A DNA stretch of 64,000 bases from assembly GCF_002850605.1 (NCBI RefSeq), contig NZ_NXGB01000009.1:37359-101358 (forward strand), written 5' to 3'. Position 1 is the stretch's first letter, and each line of letters starts with the position of its first letter. Below, one piece after another: positions 44,479 to 55,494 of this stretch. Under the pieces are notes generated by a model. It did no database searches, had not been told where the DNA came from, and saw only the letters and a program-made list of their open reading frames with translations. The position numbers and the translations under genes were made by a program. Source of the stretch: Pasteurella oralis (GTDB lineage: Bacteria; Pseudomonadota; Gammaproteobacteria; Enterobacterales; Pasteurellaceae).

Positions 44479-45849
44479 ATGTCATCATTGACCAGTTTTA
44501 AAGCAAAAGTGCGGTATGTTTTACACAAAAAACTACGCCAAACCCATCGTGTTTCACGTAAAAGTTTAGAGTTTACTTGTTTATTAATTGGTGCCGCATT
44601 AGTTGCACTATTTTCATTAGGATTTGCAAAATTTGCCGATCTTGGGCTGGAATGGAATGCCCACTGGTCTGCTCAATATCCAATAGCAGTTTGGGTTGTG
44701 CTGCCTTGTGGGTTAGCATTACTCACTTGGTTTACGGCAAAATATACGCCCTATGTGGCAGGTAGTGGTATCCCACAAGTCATTGCCTCAATAAGTTTAC
44801 CTCATGGTGCTAATAAAAGTCGTCTTATCTCATTTTGGCAAACACTGTGGAAAATCCCACTCACATTTTTAGCCATGTTGATTGGCGCTTCCGTTGGGCG
44901 TGAGGGACCTTCTGTCCAAGTTGGTGCTGCCGTTATGTTAGCTTGGGGTAATTTTTGTCGTAAACATGGTGTTGCATTCAATGGACTCAGTGCAAATGAA
45001 TTAATGGCAACAGGTGCCGCAGGGGGTTTAGCTGCTGCGTTTAATGCGCCACTTGCAGGTGTAATTTTTGCTATTGAAGAACTAGGGCGAGGTGTTTTGT
45101 TACGTTGGGAACGCCGTGTACTGTTAGGCGTATTAGCATCAGGTTTTATCTTAGTTGCAATAGAAGGTAATAATCCCTACTTCCCACAGTATCATGGCGA
45201 AACTAGCGTACCTTATATGTTTTTATGGGTTGCACTTTGTGGTTCTGTTTGCGGTATACTCGGTGGAGTATTTGCTCGTTTGTTAGCCAAAGGTTTAGCA
45301 GGAATATCACCTACGAAAATACGTGGTTGGATTCGTCGTCACCCAATTTATGTTGCTCTTTTTCTAGGCTTGTTACTCGCTACATTAGGCACTTACACAC
45401 AAGGTAAAAGCTATGGCACAGGCTATGATGTTGTCGCCAATGCATTAGATGGTGCTGAAACACCTACTGAATTAGGCATGTTAAAGCTACTATCCACTGT
45501 AGCAACTTATTGGACTGGTATCGCAGGTGGTATTTTCACACCGGCTTTAACAACAGGTGCGGGAATTGGTGCACAAATCTGGTCATTGACTGGCGGTATA
45601 GTGGATCAACGCCTATTAGTTTTACTCTGTATGGCGAGCTTTTTAGCTGGTGCTACGCAATCACCTGTCACGGCAAGTGTAGTTGTCATGGAAATGACTG
45701 GTTGCCAACCCGTGTTATTTTGGTTATTGATTTGTTGTTTAGTTTCGTCCATTATTTCACGCCAATTTCATCCTAAACCTTTTTATCATTTTGCGGCAGC
45801 ACGTTTCCGCCAACGAATTCAAGAAGAAACCAAAGAAGAACAAAAATGA
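44479..45849 (+). CDS. clcA: ClC-family H+/Cl- exchange transporter
   Basis: A 456-residue membrane protein of the CLC family. Chloride-site motifs are present in order: GSGIPQV (about 95), [11 protein letters not shown] with the external gate glutamate (about 138) and [15 protein letters not shown] (about 353). AIEELGRG (about 195) supplies the internal proton glutamate, so it is an exchanger rather than a channel. In E. coli the homologue supports acid resistance. Its end overlaps dusA by four bases (ATGA). Confidence 0.92.
   Translation: MSSLTSFKAKVRYVLHKKLRQTHRVSRKSLEFTCLLIGAALVALFSLGFAKFADLGLEWNAHWSAQYPIAVWVVLPCGLALLTWFTAKYTPYVAGSGIPQVIASISLPHGANKSRLISFWQTLWKIPLTFLAMLIGASVGREGPSVQVGAAVMLAWGNFCRKHGVAFNGLSANELMATGAAGGLAAAFNAPLAGVIFAIEELGRGVLLRWERRVLLGVLASGFILVAIEGNNPYFPQYHGETSVPYMFLWVALCGSVCGILGGVFARLLAKGLAGISPTKIRGWIRRHPIYVALFLGLLLATLGTYTQGKSYGTGYDVVANALDGAETPTELGMLKLLSTVATYWTGIAGGIFTPALTTGAGIGAQIWSLTGGIVDQRLLVLLCMASFLAGATQSPVTASVVVMEMTGCQPVLFWLLICCLVSSIISRQFHPKPFYHFAAARFRQRIQEETKEEQK
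44507..44515 (+). repeat. DNA uptake signal sequence (within clcA)
   Basis: AAGTGCGGT in the first codons of clcA, in the cytoplasmic N-terminal tail. Confidence 0.85.
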
Positions 45850-46829
45850 GCCAAAATCAACCGCACTTTTATCGTGGACGCTTTTCTGTTGCTCCAATGC
45901 TTGATTGGACAACACGCCACTGCCGCTATTTTCACCGCCAATTTAGTCGCCATGCCTTACTGTATACAGAAATGGTGACAGCAGGTGCAATTATTCATGC
46001 TAAATATGACCATCTCGAATTTTCTCTCACAGAAAATCCCGTTGCACTACAATTAGGTGGCAGTGATCCCGTCCAATTAGCACAATGTGCAAAAATTGCT
46101 GAAACACGAGGCTATCATGAAATCAACTTAAATGTAGGCTGTCCTTCTGATCGCGTTCAAAATGGCATGTTTGGTGCTTGTTTAATGGCAAAAGCCGATT
46201 TAGTTGCTGAATGTGTGAATGCGATGCAAGCAGTAGTAGAGATTCCTGTTACAGTAAAAACACGTATTGGCATTGATAATCTTGATAGCTATGAATTTTT
46301 ATGTGACTTTGTACAAAAAGTACATAAAGCTGGTTGCCAAGAATTAATTATTCATGCACGTAAAGCCTGGTTATCAGGACTAAGTCCAAAAGAAAATCGC
46401 GAAATTCCACCATTAGATTATGAACGGGTTTATCAGCTAAAACGAGATTTTCCTCATTTATTTATGAGCATTAATGGTGGTATTAAAACGATTGAAGAAA
46501 TACAACAACACTTGCAGCAGATGGATGGGGTGATGGTAGGACGTGAAGCTTATCAAAATCCCAGCTTATTAGGTCATATTGATCAAGCATTATTTGATCC
46601 AACCAGCCCAATTGTCACGCCAAGAGAAGCGGTAGAAAAAATGTTTCCTTATATTGAACAACAATTAAGTCAAGGTGTGTATTTAAATCACATTGTCCGC
46701 CATATGCTTGGCGCATTTCAACATTGCAAAGGTGCAAGACAATGGCGACGCTATTTAAGTGAAAATGCACATAAAACTGGAGCTGATTTAAAAGTTGTAG
46801 AAACTGCTTTAAGCTTTGTGGAAGCCTAG
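45846..46829 (+). CDS. dusA: tRNA-dihydrouridine synthase A
   Basis: A 327-residue flavoenzyme reducing U20/U20a of tRNAs. [15 protein letters not shown] opens the FMN barrel, [20 protein letters not shown] has the catalytic Cys, and [21 protein letters not shown] distinguishes DusA from DusB and Dus[11 protein letters not shown] is the phosphate site. It is translated by overlap with clcA. Confidence 0.95.
   Translation: MSQNQPHFYRGRFSVAPMLDWTTRHCRYFHRQFSRHALLYTEMVTAGAIIHAKYDHLEFSLTENPVALQLGGSDPVQLAQCAKIAETRGYHEINLNVGCPSDRVQNGMFGACLMAKADLVAECVNAMQAVVEIPVTVKTRIGIDNLDSYEFLCDFVQKVHKAGCQELIIHARKAWLSGLSPKENREIPPLDYERVYQLKRDFPHLFMSINGGIKTIEEIQQHLQQMDGVMVGREAYQNPSLLGHIDQALFDPTSPIVTPREAVEKMFPYIEQQLSQGVYLNHIVRHMLGAFQHCKGARQWRRYLSENAHKTGADLKVVETALSFVEA
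45860..45868 (-). repeat. DNA uptake signal sequence (within dusA)
   Basis: ACCGCACTT in codons 5-8 of dusA, ahead of the conserved fold. Confidence 0.85.
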
Positions 46830-46850
46830 CTTAATCAACGTGCTTCAACA

Positions 46851-46892
46851 AAAAGTGCGGTGAAAATTTTCAAAAAATCCACCGCACTTTTA
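46851..46892. terminator. Terminator formed by two inverted uptake signals, dusA/asnA
   Basis: AAAAGTGCGGTG and CACCGCACTTTT form a 12-base perfect stem around a loop of about 18 bases. Uptake signals are at 46853-46861 (+) and 46881-46889 (-). T runs on both strands suit the converging genes. Confidence 0.88.
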
Positions 46893-46909
46893 CTCATCTA
46901 GTTAATAGG

Positions 46910-47902
46910 TTACAGAATATTCTCAAACTCTTCCATGACCCACTTCGGCCAAACACTGGACTGTACTTCCCCAATATGCTTTTTCTGTAGTAGCAACATC
47001 ACCAAACGAGAACGCCCAATACCACCACCAATGGACAATGGTAAACGTCCGTTAATTAAATCTTGGTGCCAATCAAATTGAAGACGATCTTCATTTTTCG
47101 TTAAAGCAAGCTGCTTACGTAATGCTGTTTCATCGACACGAATCCCCATAGAGGAAAGCTCAAAAGCACGTTCTAAAACTGGGTTCCAAACTAAAATATC
47201 ACCGTTTAAACCTTTATATTCGCCTTCTGATGGCGTGGTCCAGTCATCATAATCTGGTGCTCGCATATCATGTGGTTTCCCATCTGATAACTTACCACCA
47301 ATGCCAATTAAGAACACCGCACCATGCTCTTTACAAATCGCATTTTCACGCTCCTTGTCATTCATATTTGGAAAACGTTGCACTAATTCTTCACTGTGTA
47401 CAAATTTAATTTCTTTGGGTAAAAACTTAGCCAAACCAAATTTTTGACTCACTGCATCTTCTGTTTCTAACATTGCGGCATAAATTGATTTCACCGTTTC
47501 TTTTAAATATTCAATATTACGCTGCTGTTCAGAAATTACTTTTTCCCAATCCCACTGATCCACATAAACAGAATGGGTTTGATCTAATGAATCTTCATCT
47601 GGACGTAATGCCGTCATATGCACAAATAACCCTTCTCCTTCGGCAAAATTAAAACGCGCAAGAGTATGACGCTTCCATTTGGCTAACGAATGAACCACTT
47701 CAAAAGTCGCATCTGTGATCTGTTTCACATTTACTTGTACTGCTTTCTCTGCACCTGAAAGATTATCTTGAATACCATTACCAACTTGACTTAGGATAGG
47801 ACCTTGAACTTCAACAATACCTAAATGTTCTGCTAATTTTTCTGTGAATGTGTTCTTCGCGAAGCTAATTTCTTGTTGCTGTAAAATAAATGATTTCTTC
47901 AT
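46910..47902 (-). CDS. asnA: Aspartate-ammonia ligase (asparagine synthetase A)
   Basis: A 330-residue ammonia-dependent asparagine synthetase of the class II tRNA-synthetase fold. [41 protein letters not shown] and [16 protein letters not shown] are AsnA motifs. It is divergent from asnC, its usual activator; an FNR-like box lies 18 bases before the start. Confidence 0.97.
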   Translation of the reverse strand: MKKSFILQQQEISFAKNTFTEKLAEHLGIVEVQGPILSQVGNGIQDNLSGAEKAVQVNVKQITDATFEVVHSLAKWKRHTLARFNFAEGEGLFVHMTALRPDEDSLDQTHSVYVDQWDWEKVISEQQRNIEYLKETVKSIYAAMLETEDAVSQKFGLAKFLPKEIKFVHSEELVQRFPNMNDKERENAICKEHGAVFLIGIGGKLSDGKPHDMRAPDYDDWTTPSEGEYKGLNGDILVWNPVLERAFELSSMGIRVDETALRKQLALTKNEDRLQFDWHQDLINGRLPLSIGGGIGRSRLVMLLLQKKHIGEVQSSVWPKWVMEEFENIL

Positions 47903-47919
47903 TTTCGATACCTTAAAAA

Positions 47920-47933
47920 TAGATCTACATCAA
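47920..47933 (-). promoter_or_regulatory. FNR-like site upstream of asnA
   Basis: TAGATCTACATCAA differs from the FNR consensus by one base and has the same CTAC spacer as the hmp site. It lies just before the asnA start, so it would block rather than activate asnA if bound. Confidence 0.35.
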
Positions 47934-48058
47934 AATTGTTGGATATTATTTAATATTATGGGCATACAACTCAATACATTTTTGCAAAAAAGGGATATAA
48001 TATAAATCTCATCAAATATAATATGCATTTTTTTAAATAAATTCTAAAAAGGTAGACT

Positions 48059-48511
48059 ATGCACAACATTGATAATCTTGATCAGCAAATTTTACGTGTA
48101 CTCACTAAAGATGCACGCACACCTTATGCTGAAATGGCAAAAAACTTTGGCGTGAGTCCAGGTACGATTCATGTGCGCGTTGAGAAAATGCGTCAAGCCG
48201 GTATTATTGAAGGAACTAAAGTACGTATTAATGAACGAAAATTGGGTTATGATGTTTGCTGTTTCATTGGCATTATTCTGAAAAGTGCAAAAGATTATGA
48301 GAAAGTAATAAAAAAATTAGAAGGATTCGACGAAGTTGTCGAAGCTTATTATACTACAGGTAACTACTCTATTTTTATTAAAGTCATGACCCACACTATC
48401 GCAGAATTACATTCTGTCTTAGCCACAAAAATTCAGTTAATTGATGAAATCCAATCTACTGAAACCTTAATTTCAATGCAAAATCCCATTTTGCGTGATA
48501 TTAAACCCTAG
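48059..48511 (+). CDS. asnC: AsnC, Lrp-family regulator of asparagine synthesis
   Basis: A 150-residue regulator. The helix-turn-helix is at residues about 5-50 (ILRVLTKDARTPYAEMAKNFGVSPGTIHVRVEKM in part) and the RAM ligand-binding domain follows (VVEAYYTTGNYSIFIKV). In E. coli AsnC activates asnA and responds to asparagine. The divergent asnA neighbour supports this identity over general Lrp. Confidence 0.93.
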   Translation: MHNIDNLDQQILRVLTKDARTPYAEMAKNFGVSPGTIHVRVEKMRQAGIIEGTKVRINERKLGYDVCCFIGIILKSAKDYEKVIKKLEGFDEVVEAYYTTGNYSIFIKVMTHTIAELHSVLATKIQLIDEIQSTETLISMQNPILRDIKP

Positions 48512-48531
48512 CATAATGATAAGGAGAGATT

Positions 48532-49290
48532 ATGTCAGAAGTATTCCATCTAGGTTTAACCAAGGCTATGTTAGAAGGTGCAACATTAGCCATCACCCCT
48601 GGTGCACCAGAACGTGTTGAAAAAATTGCCAGTTTATTAGAACGTCCAAAATTTTTAGCTTCAACACGTGAATTCACCTCTTGGCTTGGTTATATCGGAG
48701 ATAAAGCAGTTGTAGTTTGTTCAACAGGGATTGGTGGTCCTTCAGTGTCTATCGCAGTTGAAGAACTCGCACAATTAGGTGTTCGCACCTTCTTACGTAT
48801 TGGTACTACAGGGGCAATTCAACCACATATTAATGTGGGTGATATTTTAGTCACAACTGGTGCAGTGCGTTTAGATGGTGCGAGCTTACATTTTGCACCA
48901 ATGGAGTATCCGGCCGTCGCAAACTTTGAATGTACTACTGCACTTTACAAAGCAGCGATAGAATGTGCCAATCAAAAAGTCTATGTAGGTATTACTGCAG
49001 CCTCAGATACATTCTACCCAGGTCAAGAGCGTTACGATACTTATAGCGGTAAAGTTTATCGTCACTTCCAAGGTTCATTACAACAATGGCAAGATCTCAA
49101 TGTGATGAATTTTGAAATGGAATCTGCTACTTTATTTACTATGTGTTCTGCTTTAGGCTTGCGTGCAGGTATGGTTGCAGGTGCGATTGTAAATCGTACA
49201 CAGCAAGAAATCCCAAATGAGGAAACAGCAAAAAATGTAGAAAAAAATGCTGTTGAAGTTGTAGTGAAAGCGGCAGCATTACTGGTTTAA
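48532..49290 (+). CDS. udp: Uridine phosphorylase
   Basis: A 252-residue NP-I family phosphorylase splitting uridine to uracil and ribose-1-phosphate. Phosphate-site residues are in [15 protein letters not shown] and [18 protein letters not shown] carries the ribose contacts Glu-Met-Glu. It begins 20 bases after asnC behind AAGGAGAG, so readthrough from asnC is possible. Confidence 0.95.
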   Translation: MSEVFHLGLTKAMLEGATLAITPGAPERVEKIASLLERPKFLASTREFTSWLGYIGDKAVVVCSTGIGGPSVSIAVEELAQLGVRTFLRIGTTGAIQPHINVGDILVTTGAVRLDGASLHFAPMEYPAVANFECTTALYKAAIECANQKVYVGITAASDTFYPGQERYDTYSGKVYRHFQGSLQQWQDLNVMNFEMESATLFTMCSALGLRAGMVAGAIVNRTQQEIPNEETAKNVEKNAVEVVVKAAALLV

Positions 49291-49310
49291 AAATCACTAT
49301 TTCATTGCTA

Positions 49311-49340
49311 AACGCTTGGTTAAATACCAAGCGTTTTTTT
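49311..49340 (+). terminator. Intrinsic terminator of udp
   Basis: Perfect 10-base stem AACGCTTGGT/ACCAAGCGTT with a 5-base loop and a run of T. Confidence 0.93.
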
Positions 49341-49374
49341 CATTTTTTATGTCGACAAAATTTAGCAAAAATCG

Positions 49375-49383
49375 ACCGCACTT
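49375..49383 (-). repeat. DNA uptake signal sequence
   Basis: ACCGCACTT between udp and rimO. Confidence 0.9.
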
Positions 49384-49507
49384 TGACTAGCTTTTCTTCT
49401 TTTTCTATACAATTCAAGCTTTTTTTGGATACTTTATCGCCTTTTGTATGCAAATTCTGTACAATAGTTTTATTTTTTCAATTTCATGAATATGTTGAGA
49501 GTTTTTT

Positions 49508-50848
49508 ATGACATCTTCTTTACCAAATATTGGTTTTATTAGCCTCGGTTGCCCTAAAAATTTAGTCGATTCTGAACGCATTCTCACCGAATTACGTGCA
49601 GATGGTTATAACATTATTCCAAGTTATGAAAACGCGGATTTAGTCATTGTTAATACTTGCGGCTTTATTGATAGTGCTGTACAGGAATCACTTGAGGCGA
49701 TTGGCGAAGCGTTAGAAGAAAATGGCAAAGTCATTGTAACAGGCTGCTTGGGCGCAAAAGAAGATCGTATCCGTGAAGTCCATCCTAAAGTCTTAGAAGT
49801 AACTGGTCCCCACAGTTATGAGGCTGTAATGACACAAGTGCATAAGTATGTGCCGAAACCAGACTACAACCCTTATGTTAATCTTGTACCTAAACAAGGA
49901 GTAAAGCTAACCCCAAAACATTATGCCTATTTAAAAATTGCTGAAGGCTGTGATCATCGTTGTACATTTTGCATTATTCCTTCTATGCGTGGCGATTTAG
50001 ATAGCCGTTCCATTACACAAGTTTTAGATGAAGCGAAACGACTTGTCGATGCTGGCGTAAAAGAAATTTTGATTGTTTCGCAAGACACCTCTGCTTATTC
50101 ACTCGACCAAAGCAAAGAAAATCAAAATAAAACTGTTTTCTGGAATGGTATGCCAATTAAGAACAACTTAATTAGCCTATGTGAACAGCTTGGCAAATTA
50201 GGCGTATGGGTACGTTTACATTATGTCTATCCTTATCCGCATGTTGATAACCTGATCCCACTCATGGCAGAAGGCAAAATTCTGCCTTATTTAGATATTC
50301 CGCTACAACATGCAAGCCCAAAAATCTTAAAAGCAATGAAAAGACCAGGTTCGATTGATCGCACATTAGAACGCATAAAAAAATGGCGCGAGATTTGTCC
50401 AGATCTCACGTTACGTTCCACTTTTATTGTGGGTTTCCCAGGTGAAACTGAACAAGATTTCCAATTACTCTTAGACTTCTTAGAACAAGCGCAACTTGAT
50501 CGCGTGGGCTGTTTTAAATTTAGCCCTGTAGAAGGTGCTGTTGCTACTGATATGCCAGATCAAGTTGCAGAGGAGGTCAAAGAAGAACGCTTCCATCGCT
50601 TTATGCAATTACAGCAACAAATTTCAGCACAACGCCTACAACAAAAAGTAGGCAAAATATTAACTGTAATAATCGATGTAATTGATGAAGAAGACATCAT
50701 TGGACGTTCGATGGCAGACGCGCCAGAAATTGATGGTGTTGTTTATATTGAAAACCCAGAGCAAATGGAGATTAAAGTTGGACAGTTTGTTCAAGTCCAA
50801 ATTACGCAGGCAGATGAATACGATCTTTACGGTATTTTAACAATTTAA
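49508..50848 (+). CDS. rimO: Ribosomal protein S12 methylthiotransferase
   Basis: A 446-residue radical-SAM enzyme that adds a methylthio group to Asp89 of S12. The UPF0004 domain starts [14 protein letters not shown] (about 10-23) with cluster cysteines in SLGCPK, VNTCGF and VTGCLG. The radical-SAM motif is CDHRCTFC (about 148-155). A C-terminal TRAM domain follows from about 380. It stands alone between udp and the adhesin gene. Confidence 0.97.
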   Translation: MTSSLPNIGFISLGCPKNLVDSERILTELRADGYNIIPSYENADLVIVNTCGFIDSAVQESLEAIGEALEENGKVIVTGCLGAKEDRIREVHPKVLEVTGPHSYEAVMTQVHKYVPKPDYNPYVNLVPKQGVKLTPKHYAYLKIAEGCDHRCTFCIIPSMRGDLDSRSITQVLDEAKRLVDAGVKEILIVSQDTSAYSLDQSKENQNKTVFWNGMPIKNNLISLCEQLGKLGVWVRLHYVYPYPHVDNLIPLMAEGKILPYLDIPLQHASPKILKAMKRPGSIDRTLERIKKWREICPDLTLRSTFIVGFPGETEQDFQLLLDFLEQAQLDRVGCFKFSPVEGAVATDMPDQVAEEVKEERFHRFMQLQQQISAQRLQQKVGKILTVIIDVIDEEDIIGRSMADAPEIDGVVYIENPEQMEIKVGQFVQVQITQADEYDLYGILTI

Positions 50849-51033
50849 TTACATCTTTTCACAACTTTACATAGCAAAGATAGTGATTAATTAATAACCA
50901 TCGTAAAATTAATAATCAAGTTTACTTTACACATCCTTGTTTCCATAGCTGTACCAAATAGGGATTATAACCACTAGATAAATGAGAATTTTTCGATTCT
51001 CAATATATCTAATAGAAATCACAGGTGAAATAA

Positions 51034-54000
51034 ATGAATAAAATCTATCGTACATTATGGAACACGGCTACTCAAAGCTGGATCGTTGTCTCAGAATTAG
51101 CAAAATCTGGTGGAAAAAGCGCATCAGCCAAAACAGGACTAGTCAATGGAGTAAGCGGTGTTAGTCTTACTTTGACAACAGTTACTGCATCTTTGTTATT
51201 CGTCAGTGGACAGGTTGGAGCTGTGGATGTGCTAGGTAACAAACATTCTATAACTGGCGATGTTGGTAATTATTGTTTTTTTGATAAAACAAGTCTAAGT
51301 GTTGTTTGCGGTGATGAAGCAACAAAAACCATTGATAAAATAGATAATAAACCAGCTAAATCTGTAGTCATTGGTTCCAAAGCAACTAATGAAGGGGAAA
51401 GTAATGTTGCGATGGGTATAAATAGCCAAACAAAAAATACTGCCTCGATAGCTATTGGTGCAAATGCAAAAGCATTAGACAACCAAGCAATTGCTATAGG
51501 TCAAGATGCAGCAGCTAATAGTGATTGGGATATTTCGATTGGTCGCCAAGCTGGCGCAAATCAAATTGAAGTAGCTCAACAAGGAAGAAATATTGCAATT
51601 GGTGATGGTGCTTTAAGAGGTGGTAAAGGATTAAATAACAATACCGCATTAGGTACTAGTGCAGGTGAACGATTATCAGGTACACATAATGTGATCATGG
51701 GTACTTATGCTAATGCAGATGAAGCAGTTCAATCAGCTAAAACCGCAGACAAAAGTTTCACGCCAAGTCAATTTAATATAAAACAAAATAACGATGGCAA
51801 ATATTATGTCGATGCTAGCAATACTGTGGCATTAGGTCATCGAGCATTAGCAACTCAGCTAGCCGCTGTGGCAATAGGACAACAAGCAAAAGCATTAGGT
51901 AGTCAAACTATTGCAACAGGTAATGGTGCTAAATCAAGCGGTTCAGGTTCTGTCGCAACTGGTAGCAATTCCATTTCAACTGGAACTTCCTCAATAGCAA
52001 TTGGTGGTACTGTGAATTCAACAGAATCAACTAAAACAATCGCCTCTGATCATTATGCTATTGCGATGGGTAATGGCGCACACGCTACTAAGTCAGATAC
52101 AGTTGCAGTTGGTAGAAATGCTAAAGCAGCGGGACAAGGAACAATTGCTATTGGTTACAATTCTGGGGTGCTGAAATTATCAACAGAAACAACTGATGCT
52201 ATCGTTGCAGCGACAGACGCCGTCTTTATCGGTAATAAAGCTGGCTATAAATCAAACAACAATCGTATGCAAGTATCTATTGGTAAAGACTCTGGTGAAG
52301 GAATTGTTGGTACAGAAAATATTACTTTTGGTAATGGCGCAGGTAAAAATACCAAAGGTAATACAAACATCGCCATCTCAAGTCGTGCGGGGCAAAATGT
52401 GGAAGGTCACGATAACTTTGCCGCCTTAATTGAAGCTGGGCAAAACATTAAAGGTGTTAACAATATTGCGATTGGTAAACACGCAGGTCGTGGCACAGAT
52501 GCTAATCAAAAACTAGTAATCAATAATACTATTGCATTAGGTAAATCTGCACTTGCTTCTCAAAATGATGGTATCGCTATTGGTCAAGATTCCAAAACAC
52601 AAGCAACCAATGCTATTGCTATTGGTCGCAGTACAACTATTAGTGATACGGGTCTAGGCTCTGTCGCAATTGGTGCATATAGTTCTGCAAATGGCGTAAA
52701 TTCAGCGGCGATTGGTCAAAAAGCTGAAGCTTCCGGCTCAAATTCTTTTGCTGGCGGTCAAGACTCTCATGCAACAGGTAAATCATCAATCGCTATTGGT
52801 GATGGCGCGAAAAGCTCTTCTGACTCATCTATTTCTGTAGGGACATATTCTAAAGCCTCAGCTGGCGGTACAACTGCTCTTGGTTATAAAAGTAATGCAC
52901 AGGGATATCGTAGTTCAGCGTTAGGTTCTGAAGCTTCCGCGACAGCAATCAGTACTAGTTCCGTTGCTGTCGGTGACAAATCTCAAGTTAATGCAGTCAA
53001 AGGGGTGGCTATTGGTTATAACGCTCAAGCAATAGGTGGCGAAACAGCCAATATTGCAATTGGTGATAGCGCTAAAGCAGATGCAAGCGGTGCAATTGTG
53101 TTAGGTACAAAAGCAGAGGCTTCAAGCTTAACTGGTGCGGATGGCAAAAAATATGGTGCATATTCAGCTATCGTTATTGGTACTGAAGCCAAAGCTATTG
53201 CACAACAAGCTCAAAATGGCAAATATGAAAATCCGAAAGATGCTATTGCTATTGGTACAAAGGCTGAGGCACATTATGCTAGCGCAATTGCTTTAGGAGC
53301 TGGTGCTAAATCTGATACCAAAGCACAAGCAATATCTATTGGTTATAATTCAAATGCAAAAGGCTATCAAGCCATTGCTTTTGGTTCTGAAGCAAAAACA
53401 ACTGAAAACGCAGGTAGTTCTATTGCACTTGGGACGAAAGCTCATACCCGTGCGGCTTTTTCATTAGCATTTGGTTCAGAAGCAGAAACAGGCTTTGATG
53501 GCGGCAGTTTAACAGACGGTGCAGGGGCTATTGCTTTAGGACAAAAGGCGAAAGCTAAAAAACAAAGCTCAATAGCATTGGGTCAAGATGCTATTGCAGA
53601 TCATAAAGATGCAGTAGCTCTTGGCAGTGGCTCACAAACAGCCGATGCAATAGCAACAACCCAAGCAACAGTGAATGGTTTTACTTATTCTGGCTTTGCT
53701 GGTACTACGCCTACATCAACGGTAAGTGTTGGTAAAGCAGGTGCAGAACGTACAATTACTAATGTTGCAGCAGGTCGTGTCACCCAAAATAGCACCGATG
53801 CAATTAACGGTAGTCAGTTATATTTAGCGCTAAATACACTAGGGCATGTTGGTGATACTTTAGTCACCAATGTATTAGGTGGAGATGCTGCAATTGTTAA
53901 AACAGGGGATACTGCTGGTACATTAACAATGTCAAACATTGGTGGTACTGGTAAAGGGACTATCCATGAAGCTATTCAATCCGTCAATAACACAGCAAAA

Positions 54001-55371
54001 GCCGCTAAAACTGAAGTGGTTCAAGGTAATAACATCGTTGTTACAGAAACCGTAGGAACCGATGGTAATAAAGTATACACTGTTGCCACGGCTAAAGAAG
54101 TCAACTTTGATAAAACTACTGTTGGCAGTGTACTAATTGATAAAAATACTAATGATATTACTGGATTAGATAATAAAGAATTGACCTCACCAGATTTTGG
54201 CAAAAAAGGGAGGGCAGCAACTGAAGAACAGCTAAGTAAAGCAGTAGATCAAGTTGCGAATGTTCTGGGTGGTGATGCTAAATTTGAAAATGGCACTTTA
54301 ACTATGACAAATATTGGCGATACTGGTGCCAATAATATTCATGATGCAATCAAAGCAGTTAATGCAACAGCAAAAGCCTCTAAAACAACTGTTGTAGAAG
54401 GTGATAATATTAAAGTCACTACAGAAACTGCGGCTGATGGTAGCAAAACTTACACGGTTGCAACCAAAAAAGACGTGAAATTCGATAGCGCTGTTGCAGG
54501 TGGTACGAAAATCGATAGTAATGGTTTAACTTTCGTCAATGACGATGGCTCTAAAGTTGACAATAGCCCAAGCATCAGTAAAACAGGTATTAATGCGGGT
54601 AACCAAAAAGTAGCCAATGTTGCAAATGGGGATGTATCACAAAATAGTAAAGATGCCGTTAATGGTAGCCAATTATTTGCACAAGCTGAAGGTGTGAAAA
54701 ATATCATTGGTGGCAATACAACCTATGATCCTACAACTGGTACTTATACAAATGCGAATATTGGCGGTACAGGTAAGAACAATATTAGTGATGCAATTAA
54801 AGCAAGTCGCAATGAAGTTTCTGCTGGCAAAAACATGACCGTGACGCCAACCCTAGGGGCTAATGGGCAGACGATCTATGAAGTTGCAACAAAAGACAAT
54901 GTTGAGTTCAAAGAAATTAAAGTCGGTCCAAGTGTCACGATTAATGAATCAGGCTTACAAGCTGGCAATATTAAAGTTGATGCAACAAGTAATAAGATCA
55001 GTGGGCTTGCGAAAGGTGACGTTTCTGCAACAAGTACAGATGCAGTAAATGGCAGCCAGTTACATGAACTTAGCCAGAAGATTAATCAACAAGGCAATAA
55101 CTACAATGCATTGGATAAGCGTATTAATAATGTAGACAGAAAACTCCGCGCAGGTATTGCTGGTGCGAATGCGGTGGCTGGTCTACCACAAGCTTATATT
55201 CCAGGTAAGAGCATGGTTGCTATCGCCACTAGTACCTATAAAGGTGAAAATGCGGTTGCACTAGGTATGTCACGTATTTCTGATAATGGTAAAGTTATCA
55301 TTAAATTAACAGGTAATACGAATTCTCGCGGTGACTTTGGTGGAAGTATTGGTGCGGGCTACCAATGGTAA
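51034..55371 (+). CDS. Trimeric autotransporter adhesin (YadA/Hia type)
   Basis: A 1445-residue surface adhesin. Residues 1-25 (MNKIYRTLWNTATQSWIVVS) are the extended signal peptide region; the hydrophobic core ends near GQVGA (residue 63). A short segment with Cys81 and Cys92 follows. Residues about 105-890 are a long head of degenerate AIAIG-x-x-A-x-A repeats, each about 14-16 residues. Three neck motifs of the DAVNGSQL type are at about 921, 1205 and 1335, separated by stalk segments. Residues about 1365-1445 are the YadA anchor (GANAVAGLPQ, GSIGAGYQW) forming the trimeric barrel. The cell-surface role is binding; the receptor is unknown. An SD-like CAGGTG lies before the ATG. Confidence 0.95.
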   Translation: MNKIYRTLWNTATQSWIVVSELAKSGGKSASAKTGLVNGVSGVSLTLTTVTASLLFVSGQVGAVDVLGNKHSITGDVGNYCFFDKTSLSVVCGDEATKTIDKIDNKPAKSVVIGSKATNEGESNVAMGINSQTKNTASIAIGANAKALDNQAIAIGQDAAANSDWDISIGRQAGANQIEVAQQGRNIAIGDGALRGGKGLNNNTALGTSAGERLSGTHNVIMGTYANADEAVQSAKTADKSFTPSQFNIKQNNDGKYYVDASNTVALGHRALATQLAAVAIGQQAKALGSQTIATGNGAKSSGSGSVATGSNSISTGTSSIAIGGTVNSTESTKTIASDHYAIAMGNGAHATKSDTVAVGRNAKAAGQGTIAIGYNSGVLKLSTETTDAIVAATDAVFIGNKAGYKSNNNRMQVSIGKDSGEGIVGTENITFGNGAGKNTKGNTNIAISSRAGQNVEGHDNFAALIEAGQNIKGVNNIAIGKHAGRGTDANQKLVINNTIALGKSALASQNDGIAIGQDSKTQATNAIAIGRSTTISDTGLGSVAIGAYSSANGVNSAAIGQKAEASGSNSFAGGQDSHATGKSSIAIGDGAKSSSDSSISVGTYSKASAGGTTALGYKSNAQGYRSSALGSEASATAISTSSVAVGDKSQVNAVKGVAIGYNAQAIGGETANIAIGDSAKADASGAIVLGTKAEASSLTGADGKKYGAYSAIVIGTEAKAIAQQAQNGKYENPKDAIAIGTKAEAHYASAIALGAGAKSDTKAQAISIGYNSNAKGYQAIAFGSEAKTTENAGSSIALGTKAHTRAAFSLAFGSEAETGFDGGSLTDGAGAIALGQKAKAKKQSSIALGQDAIADHKDAVALGSGSQTADAIATTQATVNGFTYSGFAGTTPTSTVSVGKAGAERTITNVAAGRVTQNSTDAINGSQLYLALNTLGHVGDTLVTNVLGGDAAIVKTGDTAGTLTMSNIGGTGKGTIHEAIQSVNNTAKAAKTEVVQGNNIVVTETVGTDGNKVYTVATAKEVNFDKTTVGSVLIDKNTNDITGLDNKELTSPDFGKKGRAATEEQLSKAVDQVANVLGGDAKFENGTLTMTNIGDTGANNIHDAIKAVNATAKASKTTVVEGDNIKVTTETAADGSKTYTVATKKDVKFDSAVAGGTKIDSNGLTFVNDDGSKVDNSPSISKTGINAGNQKVANVANGDVSQNSKDAVNGSQLFAQAEGVKNIIGGNTTYDPTTGTYTNANIGGTGKNNISDAIKASRNEVSAGKNMTVTPTLGANGQTIYEVATKDNVEFKEIKVGPSVTINESGLQAGNIKVDATSNKISGLAKGDVSATSTDAVNGSQLHELSQKINQQGNNYNALDKRINNVDRKLRAGIAGANAVAGLPQAYIPGKSMVAIATSTYKGENAVALGMSRISDNGKVIIKLTGNTNSRGDFGGSIGAGYQW

Positions 55372-55399
55372 TGGCTAACTATTGCTAGAAAGTACAATA

Positions 55400-55433
55400 A
55401 ATTCGGCTCTATTCGATTGAATAGAGCCGAATT
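55400..55433 (+). terminator. Long hairpin after the adhesin gene
   Basis: Perfect 15-base stem AATTCGGCTCTATTC/GAATAGAGCCGAATT with loop GATT, 29 bases after the stop; the trailing sequence ATATTCTAATT is only moderately T-rich. Confidence 0.75.
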
Positions 55434-55494
55434 ATATTCTAATTGCAATAAAATAAACGCCTGCGGCAAATTATAAAGAGATAAAGGAAGTAGA

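Noticed and set aside
51400..53640. Regularly spaced repeats that could suggest a CRISPR or tandem array
   Set aside because: The repeats vary in sequence and stay in one reading frame, coding for AIAIG-type head repeats of the adhesin. There are no identical DNA repeats with unique spacers.
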